A DNA stretch of 41,041 bases, from contig CAIPBT010000157.1 in assembly GCA_903863375.1 (NCBI GenBank), positions 1 through 41,041 of the forward strand, in the 5' to 3' direction. The position numbers and the translations under genes were made by a program. Positions within the stretch are counted from its first letter, which is position 1; each line of letters opens with the position of its first letter. The notes under the pieces were generated by a model. That model ran no database searches and was not told the origin of the DNA. It saw only the letters and a list, made by a program, of their open reading frames with translations. Shown one piece after another: positions 1 to 7,545 of the stretch. The stretch comes from an uncultured Ferrovum sp. (lineage in GTDB: Bacteria > Pseudomonadota > Gammaproteobacteria > Burkholderiales > Ferrovaceae).

Positions 1-1326
1 CAGGCGGTTGCTGCCGCCGAACGCCATCACCCGGTTACCCACTTTCTCGGCGTGATCGCGCAGGTTGCGCTGGAAGTTGCCACTCTGCAGGGTGTTGCCG
101 CCGTTGATGGTATCCGTGATGTTGCCGTTCGCATCGGGGCCGACCGGGTTTCCATCCAGATTGATGGTCAGGCGCTGGCGATTGACGGTTTCGGTATAAC
201 CGGCGGTGAAGGCACGCGCGTAGTATTTGCTGTCGGCGTTTGGCTGATACTCCAGATCCAGGCCGAAGGCGTGGCGGGTTCGGTGGTACTGATAGTAGCG
301 CTGGTCGATCTGGGCCAGCGACTTGCTGGGCAGGCCAGCCGTATCGTTGTAAGCCTCTTCCACGTCATCGATGCCACGCTTGTCTTCGTAATACGTGGCC
401 GTGCCCACCACACTGAACGGTCGGTCGGAGTAGGAAACCAGTTTGTTGGAGGGGTCCAGGGTCAGATCCGCAACGCCAAACCGCGTTCCGGCGGTTACCG
501 ACAGGTCGACGATGCCGCTCTGGCGCTGAAACTCGCGGCCAGAGCCGATGTGCCCTTCAAAGAACGGCTTGCCGCTCAACGGTGCGGTTTTTGGCGTGAT
601 GTCGATGGTGCCGCCAATGGCCTCGGCGTCCTGCTCCGGCGTCAGCGTCTTGGTGACGGTCATCGCCCCGATCAGGCCCGTCGGAATGGCATCCATGGCC
701 ACCGCCCGACCGGCCGACGGCGAAGCGTTGTTGGACGGCGGCAGCCGCAAGCCACCAAAAGTCACGCTGTTGAAGTCGGCATTGATGCCGCGGATCAATA
801 CAAAGCGGCCTTCCGCCGTGTCATAGGTCAGCGAGACGCCTGGCAGGCGGGCCAAGGCCTCGCCAGCACTCACGTCGGGCAACTTGCGGATCTCCTCCGC
901 CGTGGCAATGCTCACCTGATTGGGCGCGTCCTGCTGTGCCGCCCTGGCCACCGCAGACGAGGTCCGCTGCGCGAGCACCTGCACCGATTCGAGGGTTGCC
1001 ACTTTCGCGTCCAAGGAAAAGTCTTTGGCCGCCCCCTGGTCCGTGACCGTGACCGTAGCCCGCGCACGCTCCGAACCATCAATTTCCACGGTCAGGGTGT
1101 AGTTACCAGAAGCCAGACCCTCCAGCGTGTAACGACCGTTACCGTCGGTCAGTACCTGTCGGCCCGATTCCAGCACCGAGACCCGCACGCCAACCGCAGG
1201 GCGGTGGCTGACGGAGGTTTCCACCTTGCCGCTGATGGAAGCGGCGGCGGCGGTTTCGGCGAACGCGGCGCACAGGGCCAGCATCAGGGCCGACAGAGCG
1301 GGCCGACGGAAAACAGTTTGCGACAT
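1..1326 (-). CDS. TonB-dependent outer-membrane receptor, N-terminal part (gene runs off the window)
   Basis: The first 442 codons of a TonB-dependent receptor are present; the rest lies beyond base 1. Residues 1-28 form a signal peptide. Residues about 30-105 look like a carboxypeptidase-regulatory-like beta-sandwich (ISGKVETS, then TDGNGRYTLEGL). A plug domain follows at about 125-240 (EIRKLPDVSAGEALARLPGV, RGINADFNSVTFGG, IGGTIDI), and then the first barrel strands. The LPD..AGEAL.RLPGV wording is that of the large Xanthomonas/Caulobacter type of receptor often tied to carbohydrate uptake, so the substrate cannot be read from here. The ATG at 1326 has a GGAG 7 nt upstream. No transporter or regulator partner is visible on the window side. 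Family assignment is firm; substrate is unknown. Confidence 0.93.
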   Translation of the reverse strand, partial: MSQTVFRRPALSALMLALCAAFAETAAAASISGKVETSVSHRPAVGVRVSVLESGRQVLTDGNGRYTLEGLASGNYTLTVEIDGSERARATVTVTDQGAAKDFSLDAKVATLESVQVLAQRTSSAVARAAQQDAPNQVSIATAEEIRKLPDVSAGEALARLPGVSLTYDTAEGRFVLIRGINADFNSVTFGGLRLPPSNNASPSAGRAVAMDAIPTGLIGAMTVTKTLTPEQDAEAIGGTIDITPKTAPLSGKPFFEGHIGSGREFQRQSGIVDLSVTAGTRFGVADLTLDPSNKLVSYSDRPFSVVGTATYYEDKRGIDDVEEAYNDTAGLPSKSLAQIDQRYYQYHRTRHAFGLDLEYQPNADSKYYARAFTAGYTETVNRQRLTINLDGNPVGPDANGNITDTINGGNTLQSGNFQRNLRDHAEKVGNRVMAFGGSNRL

Positions 1327-1407
1327 GACGACTCCGGGCTAAGGATCAACAATGAGCCCCGAAGGTAGGTTGCGCAGGTGACAGAGCGGTGAAAGCCAGG
1401 CCCCCGA

Positions 1408-1444
1408 TGACACATGTCAGTTGCAATTAAGAAAAGCGTTGCAA
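1408..1444 (-). promoter_or_regulatory. Putative upstream regulatory region of the TonB receptor gene
   Basis: The 182-nt gap between the receptor gene and yidB holds a short dyad TGACA-CA-TGTCA (1408-1419) and two direct copies of GTTGCAA (1420-1426 and 1438-1444), 18 nt apart start to start. They lie 80-120 nt before the receptor start, where operators would be expected. No convincing -35/-10 pair was found, so this is only a candidate. Confidence 0.25.
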
Positions 1445-1462
1445 AAAAGCGACACGTCTCGC
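1443..1462 (-). terminator. Weak candidate terminator after yidB
   Basis: On the minus strand a short imperfect hairpin (GCGA/TCGC arms, 1449-1462) is followed directly by six T (1443-1448). It lies 47 nt beyond the yidB stop. The stem is only 4 bp, so the call is tentative. Confidence 0.3.
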
Positions 1463-1508
1463 ATCCGCCCGGGCCAAGGGCCTGTCCCCTGCGCTGCGCT
1501 TACCGGTA

Positions 1509-1922
1509 TCAGCCGAACAGTCGGCTCTTGAGCGCACCAAGGCCTTCGTCGAGCAGGTGGGCTGCGTCGAGATTGCCATCCGGCGAGGCGTGATCCAGCA
1601 ATCCCGGCAGGACGCTGGCGAGATGGGTGGCGGCCTCGCCTGGAGAAATCCCCAGCTTTTCTGCGAGGGCAGCCACCGGCCCAGAGCCCAGCACGCCCTG
1701 CAACTGTTCGGCGGTGATCGGCAGGTTGCTGCCGCTGCCCAGCCAGGAACTGACCTGTTCGGACAGGCCGGCAGCATGGAAGCTGTCGACCAGTCCCTGC
1801 AGACCGCCGGGCTGACCTTGCAGAACCTGCGTTGCATGTTGCAGCAGGGCGGTCTGGTCACCACCAAAACTGCCGGACAGCGCAGAGGCGGCCGCACTGG
1901 AAAGACTGTCGAATAAACTCAT
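1509..1922 (-). CDS. yidB: YidB-like protein (DUF937 family)
   Basis: A 137-residue protein of the YidB/DUF937 type. It shows the family's alternating helical pattern: LFDSLSSAAAS at the N-terminus, a central GLVDSFHAAGLSEQVSSWLG segment, then ITAEQLQGVLG and LAEKLGISPGEAATHLASVLPGLLDHASPDG. There is no signal peptide or membrane helix. The biochemical role of the family is not established. The ATG at 1922 has an AGGAG Shine-Dalgarno 8 nt upstream. The gene lies 43 nt downstream of the tRNA-Thr gene on the same strand with no terminator between them, so co-transcription with the tRNA is possible. Confidence 0.85.
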   Translation of the reverse strand: MSLFDSLSSAAASALSGSFGGDQTALLQHATQVLQGQPGGLQGLVDSFHAAGLSEQVSSWLGSGSNLPITAEQLQGVLGSGPVAALAEKLGISPGEAATHLASVLPGLLDHASPDGNLDAAHLLDEGLGALKSRLFG

Positions 1923-1965
1923 GAAGGGACTCCTGGAGACAAGGGGCGTTCAAGGAAATGAGGGG

Positions 1966-2038
1966 TGCCGGCAACAGGAATCGAACCCGTGACCTTCTGA
2001 TTACAAATCAGCTGCTCTACCAACTGAGCTATGCCGGC
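1966..2038 (-). tRNA. tRNA-Thr (anticodon UGU)
   Basis: The minus strand folds into a full cloverleaf of 73 nt. The 7-bp acceptor is GCCGGCA/TGCCGGC, the D arm GCTC..GAGC, the anticodon loop TTTGTAA with anticodon TGT, and the T arm contains GGTTCGATTCC. The discriminator is A at 1966. The following plus-strand bases read GG then G, so the tail is CC followed by C and CCA is not fully encoded. The top pair of the anticodon stem is a G-A mismatch. It lies between sspB and yidB. Confidence 0.97.
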
Positions 2039-2076
2039 ACGCAGGCGGGATGCCGAATGGCATCTCCGCCGGAAGC

Positions 2077-2721
2077 TTACTTGATGACGCGCAGACTGGG
2101 GCGGCCGCGTGGCGGAGCCCCCCCTGGCGGCGTGCCAGGACCGCCGTCCGGACCGGCTTGTCCCTGCCCGTCCGCCGGTTTGGCCCCCGCCAGCTTGCCA
2201 TCCCTGCCGGATTCTGCGCCTGCCGGTGTCTCACCGATCCGGTCTGCGCTGCGGTTCGGCGGGGTGGGCGCGCTGACCTGCGCCAGGGTCAGGCCGACCG
2301 GACCGGAACTGGCGGCACCCGTAGTCCCTGAACTGGCGCCGGCCGGCTTGTCGTCACCAGGCGGCGGGTCAGAGACCTGCACGCTGTCCACCGCCTCGCC
2401 CTCCACGCGCGCTTCGGCCTGGAAAGCAAGACCTTCTCCGTTTTCCCGGGCAAAGATGCCCGTGATCGCGCCGACCGGCACCGACACCTCGCGCGACACG
2501 CCATTGAAGCGGGTGAAGAACTCGACCCGATCATTGCTCATCGTCAGGTTACGGGTGGCGGAAGGGCCGACATTCAGCACGATCAGGCCATCCCGCACGA
2601 ATTCCAGCGGAACGCGCGTTGCACCGTCCACCTGCACGCTGATGTAGGGCGTGAAGCCGCTGTCCACGCACCACTCGTAGATCGCGCGCAACAGATACGG
2701 CTTGGTGGACGGCTGACTCAC
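2077..2721 (-). CDS. sspB: ClpXP protease specificity-enhancing factor SspB
   Basis: SspB is a ClpX adaptor that delivers ssrA-tagged and other substrates to ClpXP. The N-terminal 115 residues are the folded substrate-binding domain (KPYLLRAIYEWCVDSGFTPYI near residue 7, then NVGPSATRNLTM and FNGVSREVSVPVGAI). A roughly 90-residue Pro/Gly/Ala-rich flexible linker follows. The last residues RPSLRVIK match the ClpX-binding tail of the E. coli protein (RPALRVVK). At 214 residues it is longer than E. coli SspB, because of the linker. The start is GTG at 2721, giving a GTGA overlap with the sspA stop, which indicates translational coupling. The tRNA-Thr gene follows. Confidence 0.95.
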   Translation of the reverse strand: MSQPSTKPYLLRAIYEWCVDSGFTPYISVQVDGATRVPLEFVRDGLIVLNVGPSATRNLTMSNDRVEFFTRFNGVSREVSVPVGAITGIFARENGEGLAFQAEARVEGEAVDSVQVSDPPPGDDKPAGASSGTTGAASSGPVGLTLAQVSAPTPPNRSADRIGETPAGAESGRDGKLAGAKPADGQGQAGPDGGPGTPPGGAPPRGRPSLRVIK

Positions 2722-3317
2722 TTGCGCATGGCCTTTTCAGAGGGCGTCATCGAATCGATGAAGGCCTGGCGCGAAAACAGCCGCTCAGCATACTTGAGCA
2801 AGGGCGCGGCCTGCCGGGGCAGCGCGATCTGGTAATGGTCGAGGCGCCACAACAAGGGCGCGATCGCCACATCCAGCATGGAAAACTCTTCGCCGAGCAT
2901 GAATTTCTGCTTGGCAAATACCGGGGCCATCTGAACCAGGCTCTCACGGATCACGTTGCGGCCCTTTTCCGCATTCTTGGCACTGCTGCCCTCCAGCAGG
3001 TCGATCTGGCTGAACAGTTCCATCTCGAAGCGGTAGAGAAAGAGGCGCGCGCGCGCGCGCATCACCGGGTCAGCCGGCATCAGCTGGGGATGCGGGAAGC
3101 GCTCGTCGATGTACTCATTGATGATGTTCGATTCATACAGCTGCAGATCTCGCTCTACCAGGATGGGAACCCGGTTGTAGGGGTTCATCACCGCGATGTC
3201 CTCCGGCTTGTTGTACAGATCGACGTCCACGATCTGGAAATCCATGCCTTTTTCGTAGAGGACAATGCGGCAGCGCTGGCTGAAAGGGCAGGTGGTGCCC
3301 GAGTAGAGCGTCATCAT
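2718..3317 (-). CDS. sspA: Stringent starvation protein A (GST-fold RNA polymerase-associated protein)
   Basis: A 199-residue protein with a glutathione S-transferase fold. The thioredoxin-like N-terminal half has TLYSGTTCPFSQRCRIVLYEKG and VDLYNKPED, with NRVPILVERDLQLYESNIINEYID; an alpha-helical C-terminal half follows. SspA binds RNA polymerase and alters promoter choice under starvation and acid stress; it lacks GST activity in characterised members. Two ATG codons stand in tandem (3317 and 3314), and I use the first. A run of eight GC dinucleotides (3045-3060) lies inside the gene and encodes alternating Arg-Ala. Immediately upstream are two tandem terminators, so the promoter must lie within or beyond them. 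Confidence 0.95.
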   Translation of the reverse strand: MMTLYSGTTCPFSQRCRIVLYEKGMDFQIVDVDLYNKPEDIAVMNPYNRVPILVERDLQLYESNIINEYIDERFPHPQLMPADPVMRARARLFLYRFEMELFSQIDLLEGSSAKNAEKGRNVIRESLVQMAPVFAKQKFMLGEEFSMLDVAIAPLLWRLDHYQIALPRQAAPLLKYAERLFSRQAFIDSMTPSEKAMRK

Positions 3318-3340
3318 ATGGAGGGAGGACCTCTCTAGTG

Positions 3341-3370
3341 AAAAACCGGCGGGCCTGAAAAGCCGCCGGT
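3341..3370 (-). terminator. Rho-independent terminator between petC and sspA (distal of two)
   Basis: On the minus strand a perfect 8-bp stem ACCGGCGG/CCGCCGGT (3345-3352 with 3363-3370, 10-nt loop) is followed by TTTTT (3341-3345). It stands about 25 nt before the sspA start and is positioned to end petABC transcripts. Confidence 0.75.
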
Positions 3371-3378
3371 CTAGGGTG

Positions 3379-3427
3379 AAAACTCCCGGGTGGGCAGGGC
3401 CTGTCAGACCCTACCCGAAACCGGGAG
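3379..3427 (-). terminator. Rho-independent terminator after petC (proximal of two)
   Basis: The minus-strand RNA can form a long hairpin. The outer arms are CTCCCGG/CCGGGAG (3421-3427 with 3383-3389). The inner arms are GGGTAGGG/CCCTGCCC with one G-U pair. TTTT follows at 3379-3382. It begins 22 nt after the petC stop. Confidence 0.7.
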
Positions 3428-3448
3428 CCTGAAGGGAAACGCAGAGTA

Positions 3449-4234
3449 TCAGTGGATGTCTTTCCAGAACTCTTTTTTCAGGGCAAGCGTCAGGAAAAAC
3501 ATCAGCGTGAGGAAGAAGATCACAAGCACGCCGATCTGCACACGGCTGGCGCGGGCCGGTTCCGACATCCACACGAGATAGTTGACCAAATCTGCGGTGA
3601 ACTGATCGTACTCCACGGGTGAAAGTTTACCCGGTTTGACCAGCACCAGGCGATGGTGCTCTTCTGCCCCCGACTTTTCCGCCCCTTCCTTGCCTTCGCC
3701 GCCTGCCGCCGTCTTCACGGTCTCCAGCTTTTGCACACCCTGCAGTTCATACAGCACATGCGGCATGCCCACATTCGGGTAAGCCACATTGTTCCAGCCC
3801 GTGGGTCGGGACGGATCCTTGTAGAAACCGCGCAGATACGTGTAGAGCCAGTCGGCACCGCGTACCCGGGCCTCGACCGACAGGTCGGGCGGAACCACGC
3901 CGAACCACTGCTTGGCGTCGGCCCGATCCAGCGCCACGATCATCGGATCACCGATTTTCTCGGTCGTGAACATCAGGTTGCCCTTGATGTCCTCTTCCGA
4001 CAGCCCGATATCGGTCAACTTGCTGTAGCGCAGATACTGCGCGGAGTGGCAGTTTTGGCAATAGTTGGCAAAGGTACGCGCCCCGCGTTGCAACGACGCC
4101 TTGTCACCCAGGTTCAGAGGCGCGTGATCAACGGCCACGCCTTCGTTGGCCTGTGCACCACTCACCCAAAGGCCGGCAACCAGACCGGCTCCCGCCACCA
4201 GGCGGGCAATCTGCTGCAGGAAGGACGTCATCAT
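3449..4234 (-). CDS. petC: Cytochrome c1 of the ubiquinol-cytochrome c reductase
   Basis: Cytochrome c1 accepts electrons from the Rieske protein and passes them to soluble or membrane cytochrome c. The 261-residue precursor has a Sec signal peptide (LVAGAGLVAGLWVSGAQA). The heme-c motif is CQNCH, followed by SAQYLRYSKL. There is a conserved VPPDLSVEAR segment and the TYLRGFYKDPSRPTGWNN region. A single C-terminal membrane anchor (about 235-255) ends in KKEFWKDIH. The start is one of two tandem ATGs (4234/4231) overlapping the petB stop as ATGATGA, which indicates coupling. A longer upstream reading in this frame only shadows petB. Confidence 0.95.
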   Translation of the reverse strand: MMTSFLQQIARLVAGAGLVAGLWVSGAQANEGVAVDHAPLNLGDKASLQRGARTFANYCQNCHSAQYLRYSKLTDIGLSEEDIKGNLMFTTEKIGDPMIVALDRADAKQWFGVVPPDLSVEARVRGADWLYTYLRGFYKDPSRPTGWNNVAYPNVGMPHVLYELQGVQKLETVKTAAGGEGKEGAEKSGAEEHHRLVLVKPGKLSPVEYDQFTADLVNYLVWMSEPARASRVQIGVLVIFFLTLMFFLTLALKKEFWKDIH

Positions 4235-5448
4235 TCGGTCACCCGATCCGGAACCTGGCGGGTCTTGTCCAGCCGGGTATAGATCGGCATGGCCAGGAAG
4301 AAGAGGAAGTAGGTGATCGAGCAGATGCGCGACACCGGATTGACGTACCAGAGGTTGGGATCTTGCGTTCCCATGTACCCCAGGATCAGGAACGACACGA
4401 TGAAGATACCGAAGGCCGTCTTGTAGAGGTTGCCGCGATACCGGATCGACTTCACGATGCCACGGTCCAGCCAGGGCAGTGCCAGGAAAATCACCACTGC
4501 AGCGCCCATGGCCAGAACGCCCAGTTGTTTCTGCGGCACTGCCCGCAAGATGGCGTAGAACGGCGTGAAATACCACACCGGGGCAATGTGCGGCGGCGTC
4601 TTCATCGGATCTGCTGGGATGAAGTTGTTGGCCTCCAGGAAATACCCGCCCATTTCGGGAGCGAAAAACACCACCGCCGAAAAGATCGCCAGGAAGACGC
4701 TTACCCCGACCAGATCCTTCACCGTGTAATAAGGATGGAAATTGATGCCGTCGAGCGGAATGCCCGTCTTGGGATCCTTGTTTTTCTTGATTTCGATGCC
4801 GTCCGGATTGTTCGAGCCAACTTCGTGCAGGGCGACAATGTGCACCAGCACCAGACCGACCAACACGAGTGGCAGGGCAATCACGTGGAAGGCAAAGAAC
4901 CGGTTGAGCGTGGCGTCCGACACCACATAATCACCGCGTATCCACAGGGCCAGCGGCGGGCTGATCGCGTCGAACAGCGAGATGATCACCTGCGCTCCCC
5001 AGTAGGACATCTGGCCCCAAGGCAGCAGATATCCCATGAAGGCCTCGCCCATCAGGCACAGATAGATGCCCATGCCGATCATCCACACCAGTTCCCGCGG
5101 CTTGCGGTACGACCCGTACATCAGGCCGCGCACCATGTGCAGATAGACCACCACAAAGAACATCGACGCCCCGGTGGAGTGCATGTAGCGGATCAACCAG
5201 CCGTAGTTGACGTCCCGCATGATGTATTCGACCGATGCGAAAGCATACCGGGCGTCGGGCTTGTAGTTCATCGTCAGGAAGATGCCGGTGACGAGCTGGA
5301 TCACCAGCACCAGCATGGCGAGCGACCCGAAGTAGTACCAGAAGTTGAAATTCTTGGGAGCGTAATACTCCGAGATGTGCGTCTTCCAGGTGGAAGTCAG
5401 CGGAAAGCGGTCATCAACCCACCCGACGACCTTCGCGAGGTTACTCAT
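4231..5448 (-). CDS. petB: Cytochrome b of the ubiquinol-cytochrome c reductase
   Basis: A 405-residue integral membrane subunit carrying both b hemes and the Qo and Qi quinone sites. The heme ligand pairs are visible: H90/H104 (14 apart) and H188/H203 (15 apart). The Qo-site motif reads PVWY at 290-293 instead of PEWY; as I recall this variant is usual in beta- and gammaproteobacteria. Other conserved segments are LLPWGQMSYWGAQVI and ALHEVGSNNPDGI. The ATG at 5448 is 3 nt after the petA stop, with AAAGGAG lying in the last petA codons as ribosome-binding site. Confidence 0.96.
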   Translation of the reverse strand: MSNLAKVVGWVDDRFPLTSTWKTHISEYYAPKNFNFWYYFGSLAMLVLVIQLVTGIFLTMNYKPDARYAFASVEYIMRDVNYGWLIRYMHSTGASMFFVVVYLHMVRGLMYGSYRKPRELVWMIGMGIYLCLMGEAFMGYLLPWGQMSYWGAQVIISLFDAISPPLALWIRGDYVVSDATLNRFFAFHVIALPLVLVGLVLVHIVALHEVGSNNPDGIEIKKNKDPKTGIPLDGINFHPYYTVKDLVGVSVFLAIFSAVVFFAPEMGGYFLEANNFIPADPMKTPPHIAPVWYFTPFYAILRAVPQKQLGVLAMGAAVVIFLALPWLDRGIVKSIRYRGNLYKTAFGIFIVSFLILGYMGTQDPNLWYVNPVSRICSITYFLFFLAMPIYTRLDKTRQVPDRVTE

Positions 5449-5451
5449 CGA

Positions 5452-6063
5452 TCAAGCTCCTTTGGAGTTCTGGTCGGCGCCCACCAGCAGTCGGCCGCTG
5501 GGCAGGTACATGTGTGGCGGAACACGCAGGTTGTAGGGGGCGGGCACCCCCTGGAAGACGCGTGCTGCCATGTCGAACTTCGACCCGTGGCAGGGGCAGA
5601 AAAATCCGCCTGGCCAGTCATCACCCATGCCGGCACCGTTGCCTGCCTTCATTCGGTCTTGCGGCGAGCAGCCCAGATGGGTACAGATGCCGACCACCAC
5701 GAGCAGGTTGGGGTGCTCAGCCCGGGATCGCGTAAGATTCTTGCAATATTCCGGCTGCTGGTCCGGATTTTCCGACAGGGGATCGCGCAACCGGGAAGCG
5801 TTCTTGCCCAACTGCTCCAGCATTTCCGGCGTGCGGTTGACCACCCAGACTGGCTGGCCCCGCCATTCCGAGGTAAACATCATGCCGGGCTCCACTTTCG
5901 AGACGTCGATCTCGACGGGTGCACCGGCGGCTTTTGCCCTCGCGCTTGGCAGCATGCTCATCACGAAGGGAGTCACCACACCGCCAACGGCGGCGGCGCC
6001 GAGCAGGGAAGTCACTCCAATCAGAAGATGGCGGCGGCCATTGTCCGGGCTTGCATCACTCAT
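5452..6063 (-). CDS. petA: Rieske iron-sulfur subunit of the ubiquinol-cytochrome c reductase
   Basis: A 203-residue Rieske protein. The two [2Fe-2S] ligand boxes are CTHLGC and CPCHGSKFD, near residues 125-165. The loop between them is long, with the insertion KAGNGAGMGDDWPGG. The N-terminus is a twin-arginine type leader, NGRRHLLIG followed by a hydrophobic stretch of about 20 residues, that probably stays as the membrane anchor. Export should therefore depend on Tat, and tatABC lies about 1.5 kb away. This is the first gene of the petABC operon; transcription starts in the 217-nt gap shared with mscL. Confidence 0.96.
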   Translation of the reverse strand: MSDASPDNGRRHLLIGVTSLLGAAAVGGVVTPFVMSMLPSARAKAAGAPVEIDVSKVEPGMMFTSEWRGQPVWVVNRTPEMLEQLGKNASRLRDPLSENPDQQPEYCKNLTRSRAEHPNLLVVVGICTHLGCSPQDRMKAGNGAGMGDDWPGGFFCPCHGSKFDMAARVFQGVPAPYNLRVPPHMYLPSGRLLVGADQNSKGA

Positions 6064-6077
6064 GACGGGGTCCTGTC

Positions 6078-6114
6078 AAAAACGAAACGATACGAACGAA
6101 ACGAACGAGTACGA
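6078..6114. repeat. ACG-rich short repeat tract in the petA leader
   Basis: A 37-base stretch made of (A)1-3CG units with seven ACG cores, 15-51 bases before the petA start. It sits in the 5' leader of the petABC transcript. The remainder of the 6064-6280 gap holds a 6-bp hairpin (CCTCGT/ACGAGG, 6211-6229) without a T-run. I could not settle on a promoter for either petA or mscL. Confidence 0.4.
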
Positions 6115-6280
6115 CACAATACTGAGAAAATACTACCAACAAAAACGTTGCACTGGAGCGGATAATTCTATCTGACTCTGCGTCATTTTTGCGTTTGCGT
6201 CAGTGTTTCGCCTCGTCATCATCACGAGGCATCACCGCCTTGCATGATCGTCCACATCCCCCTGCTGGAGACCACCCGCC

Positions 6281-6718
6281 ATGTCCTTTGTTCGTGAATT
6301 TCGTGAGTTTGCCGTCAAAGGCAATGTGATGGACCTTGCCATCGGCGTCATCATCGGAGCTGCCTTCGGCAAGATTGTCGACTCGCTGGTGAAAGACGTG
6401 CTGATGCCGGTCATCGGCCTGCTGACCGGTGGCGTCGATTTCAAGGGTCTGTTTTTCACGGTCGGCCACGGCCAGTTTGCAAGCGCCGAACTGGCCGAAA
6501 AAGCCGGGGCCGCCGTGGTGCGCTACGGCGTGTTTCTGCAGTCGGTGGTGGACTTCCTGATCATCGCCCTGTCGGTTTTCCTGGTGATCCGGCAGGTCAA
6601 CCGACTGCGCACCCCCGCCCCGGCAGCCGCCGAACCAGCAGCCCCGCCGCCAACGCCGGAAGATATCCTGCTGTTGCGGGAAATCCGCGACCAACTGCGC
6701 CAGACCGGCAAGCCCTGA
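6281..6718 (+). CDS. mscL: Large-conductance mechanosensitive channel MscL
   Basis: A 145-residue homopentameric inner-membrane channel that opens under hypo-osmotic membrane tension and releases solutes. The N-terminal amphipathic helix and TM1 are typical: [20 protein letters not shown], then [20 protein letters not shown] and [10 protein letters not shown]2 is [25 protein letters not shown]-like (about residues 80-105). The tail is Pro/Ala-rich and ends in a charged helix ([14 protein letters not shown]). It is a lone plus-strand gene, divergent from petABC and convergent with tatC, with only 32 nt between them. A GGAG lies about 12 nt before the ATG. Confidence 0.97.
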   Translation: MSFVREFREFAVKGNVMDLAIGVIIGAAFGKIVDSLVKDVLMPVIGLLTGGVDFKGLFFTVGHGQFASAELAEKAGAAVVRYGVFLQSVVDFLIIALSVFLVIRQVNRLRTPAPAAAEPAAPPPTPEDILLLREIRDQLRQTGKP

Positions 6719-6750
6719 TCCACCGGTCAGGCAGACGGGCTCGGCTCGGG

Positions 6751-7545
6751 TCAGCTGCCGACGCGGCGGGTCGGCAGCGTCTCGCCAGGCACGGCCGCCG
6801 CAGTACGCCATCGGCTGGCGGCCAGAATGCCCAGCTCGTAGAGCAGGCACAGCGGTATGGCCAGCAGGCTCTGCGACACGATATCGGGTGGCGTGAAGAT
6901 GGCGCCCACCACAAAAGCGCCAACAATCACGTAACGGCGGATGCTGCGCAGTGTGGCAACGGTCACCACGCCGAGTCGCACCAGCACCACCACGGCAACC
7001 GGGACTTCGAACGTCACCCCGAACGCGAGAAACATGGTGAGCACAAAGCCCAGATACTTGTCGATGTCGGTCATCACGGCCACGCCTTCCGGCGCCGCAC
7101 TGTTGATGAAGCCAAACACCACCGGGAACACAGCAAAGTAGGCAAAGGCCATGCCGCAGTAGAACAGCAGGGTGCTGGAAATGATCAGCGGCAGCACCAG
7201 CCGCTTCTCGTGGCTGTAAAGCGCTGGCGCAATGAAGGCCCAAACCTGGTAAAGCACATAGGGCAAGGCCAGCAGAAACGCAGCCATCATTGCCACTTTC
7301 ATGGGCACGAAAAATGGCGTGGTCACCTCTGTAGCGATCATGTGCGCCCCTTGCGGCAGACTACGCAGCATGGGCAGTGCCAGCAGGGTATAGAGCCGGT
7401 TGGCAAACGGCAACAGGCCAAGCATCAGCACGCCGATCGCGATCAACGCCCGCACCAGCCGCAGGCGCAGTTCGATCAGATGGGACAGGAAGCTTTCCTC
7501 GGCCGGGGGCGGCGACGCCCCCTGGTCCTGCGGCGTCTGGCTCAT
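6751..7545 (-). CDS. tatC: Sec-independent protein translocase TatC
   Basis: A 264-residue six-helix membrane protein, the twin-arginine signal receptor of the Tat translocase. Family hallmarks are SFLSHLIELRLRLVRALIAI, a PFFVPMKVAMMAAFLLALPYVLYQ-like region, FAFGVTFEVPV and FTPPDIVSQ. The start is the ATG at 7545, which overlaps the tatB stop (ATGA). The longer open frame upstream reads tatB out of frame. The C-terminus ends GETLPTRRVGS. It is the last gene of the long mla-mur-his-tat series. Confidence 0.96.
   Translation of the reverse strand: MSQTPQDQGASPPPAEESFLSHLIELRLRLVRALIAIGVLMLGLLPFANRLYTLLALPMLRSLPQGAHMIATEVTTPFFVPMKVAMMAAFLLALPYVLYQVWAFIAPALYSHEKRLVLPLIISSTLLFYCGMAFAYFAVFPVVFGFINSAAPEGVAVMTDIDKYLGFVLTMFLAFGVTFEVPVAVVVLVRLGVVTVATLRSIRRYVIVGAFVVGAIFTPPDIVSQSLLAIPLCLLYELGILAASRWRTAAAVPGETLPTRRVGS

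Noticed and set aside
1958-2647. Plus-strand open frame beginning GNRNRTRDLLITNQ
   Set aside because: This is a translation of the complement of the tRNA-Thr gene and then of sspB; the tRNA and SspB readings are far better supported.
4153-6165. 670-codon plus-strand frame opposite petABC
   Set aside because: It is antisense to three firmly identified genes, with a His/Gln-rich composition typical of reversed GC-rich coding sequence.
6211-6229. Hairpin before mscL as a riboswitch or terminator
   Set aside because: Only a 6-bp stem without a T-run or any recognisable conserved RNA architecture.
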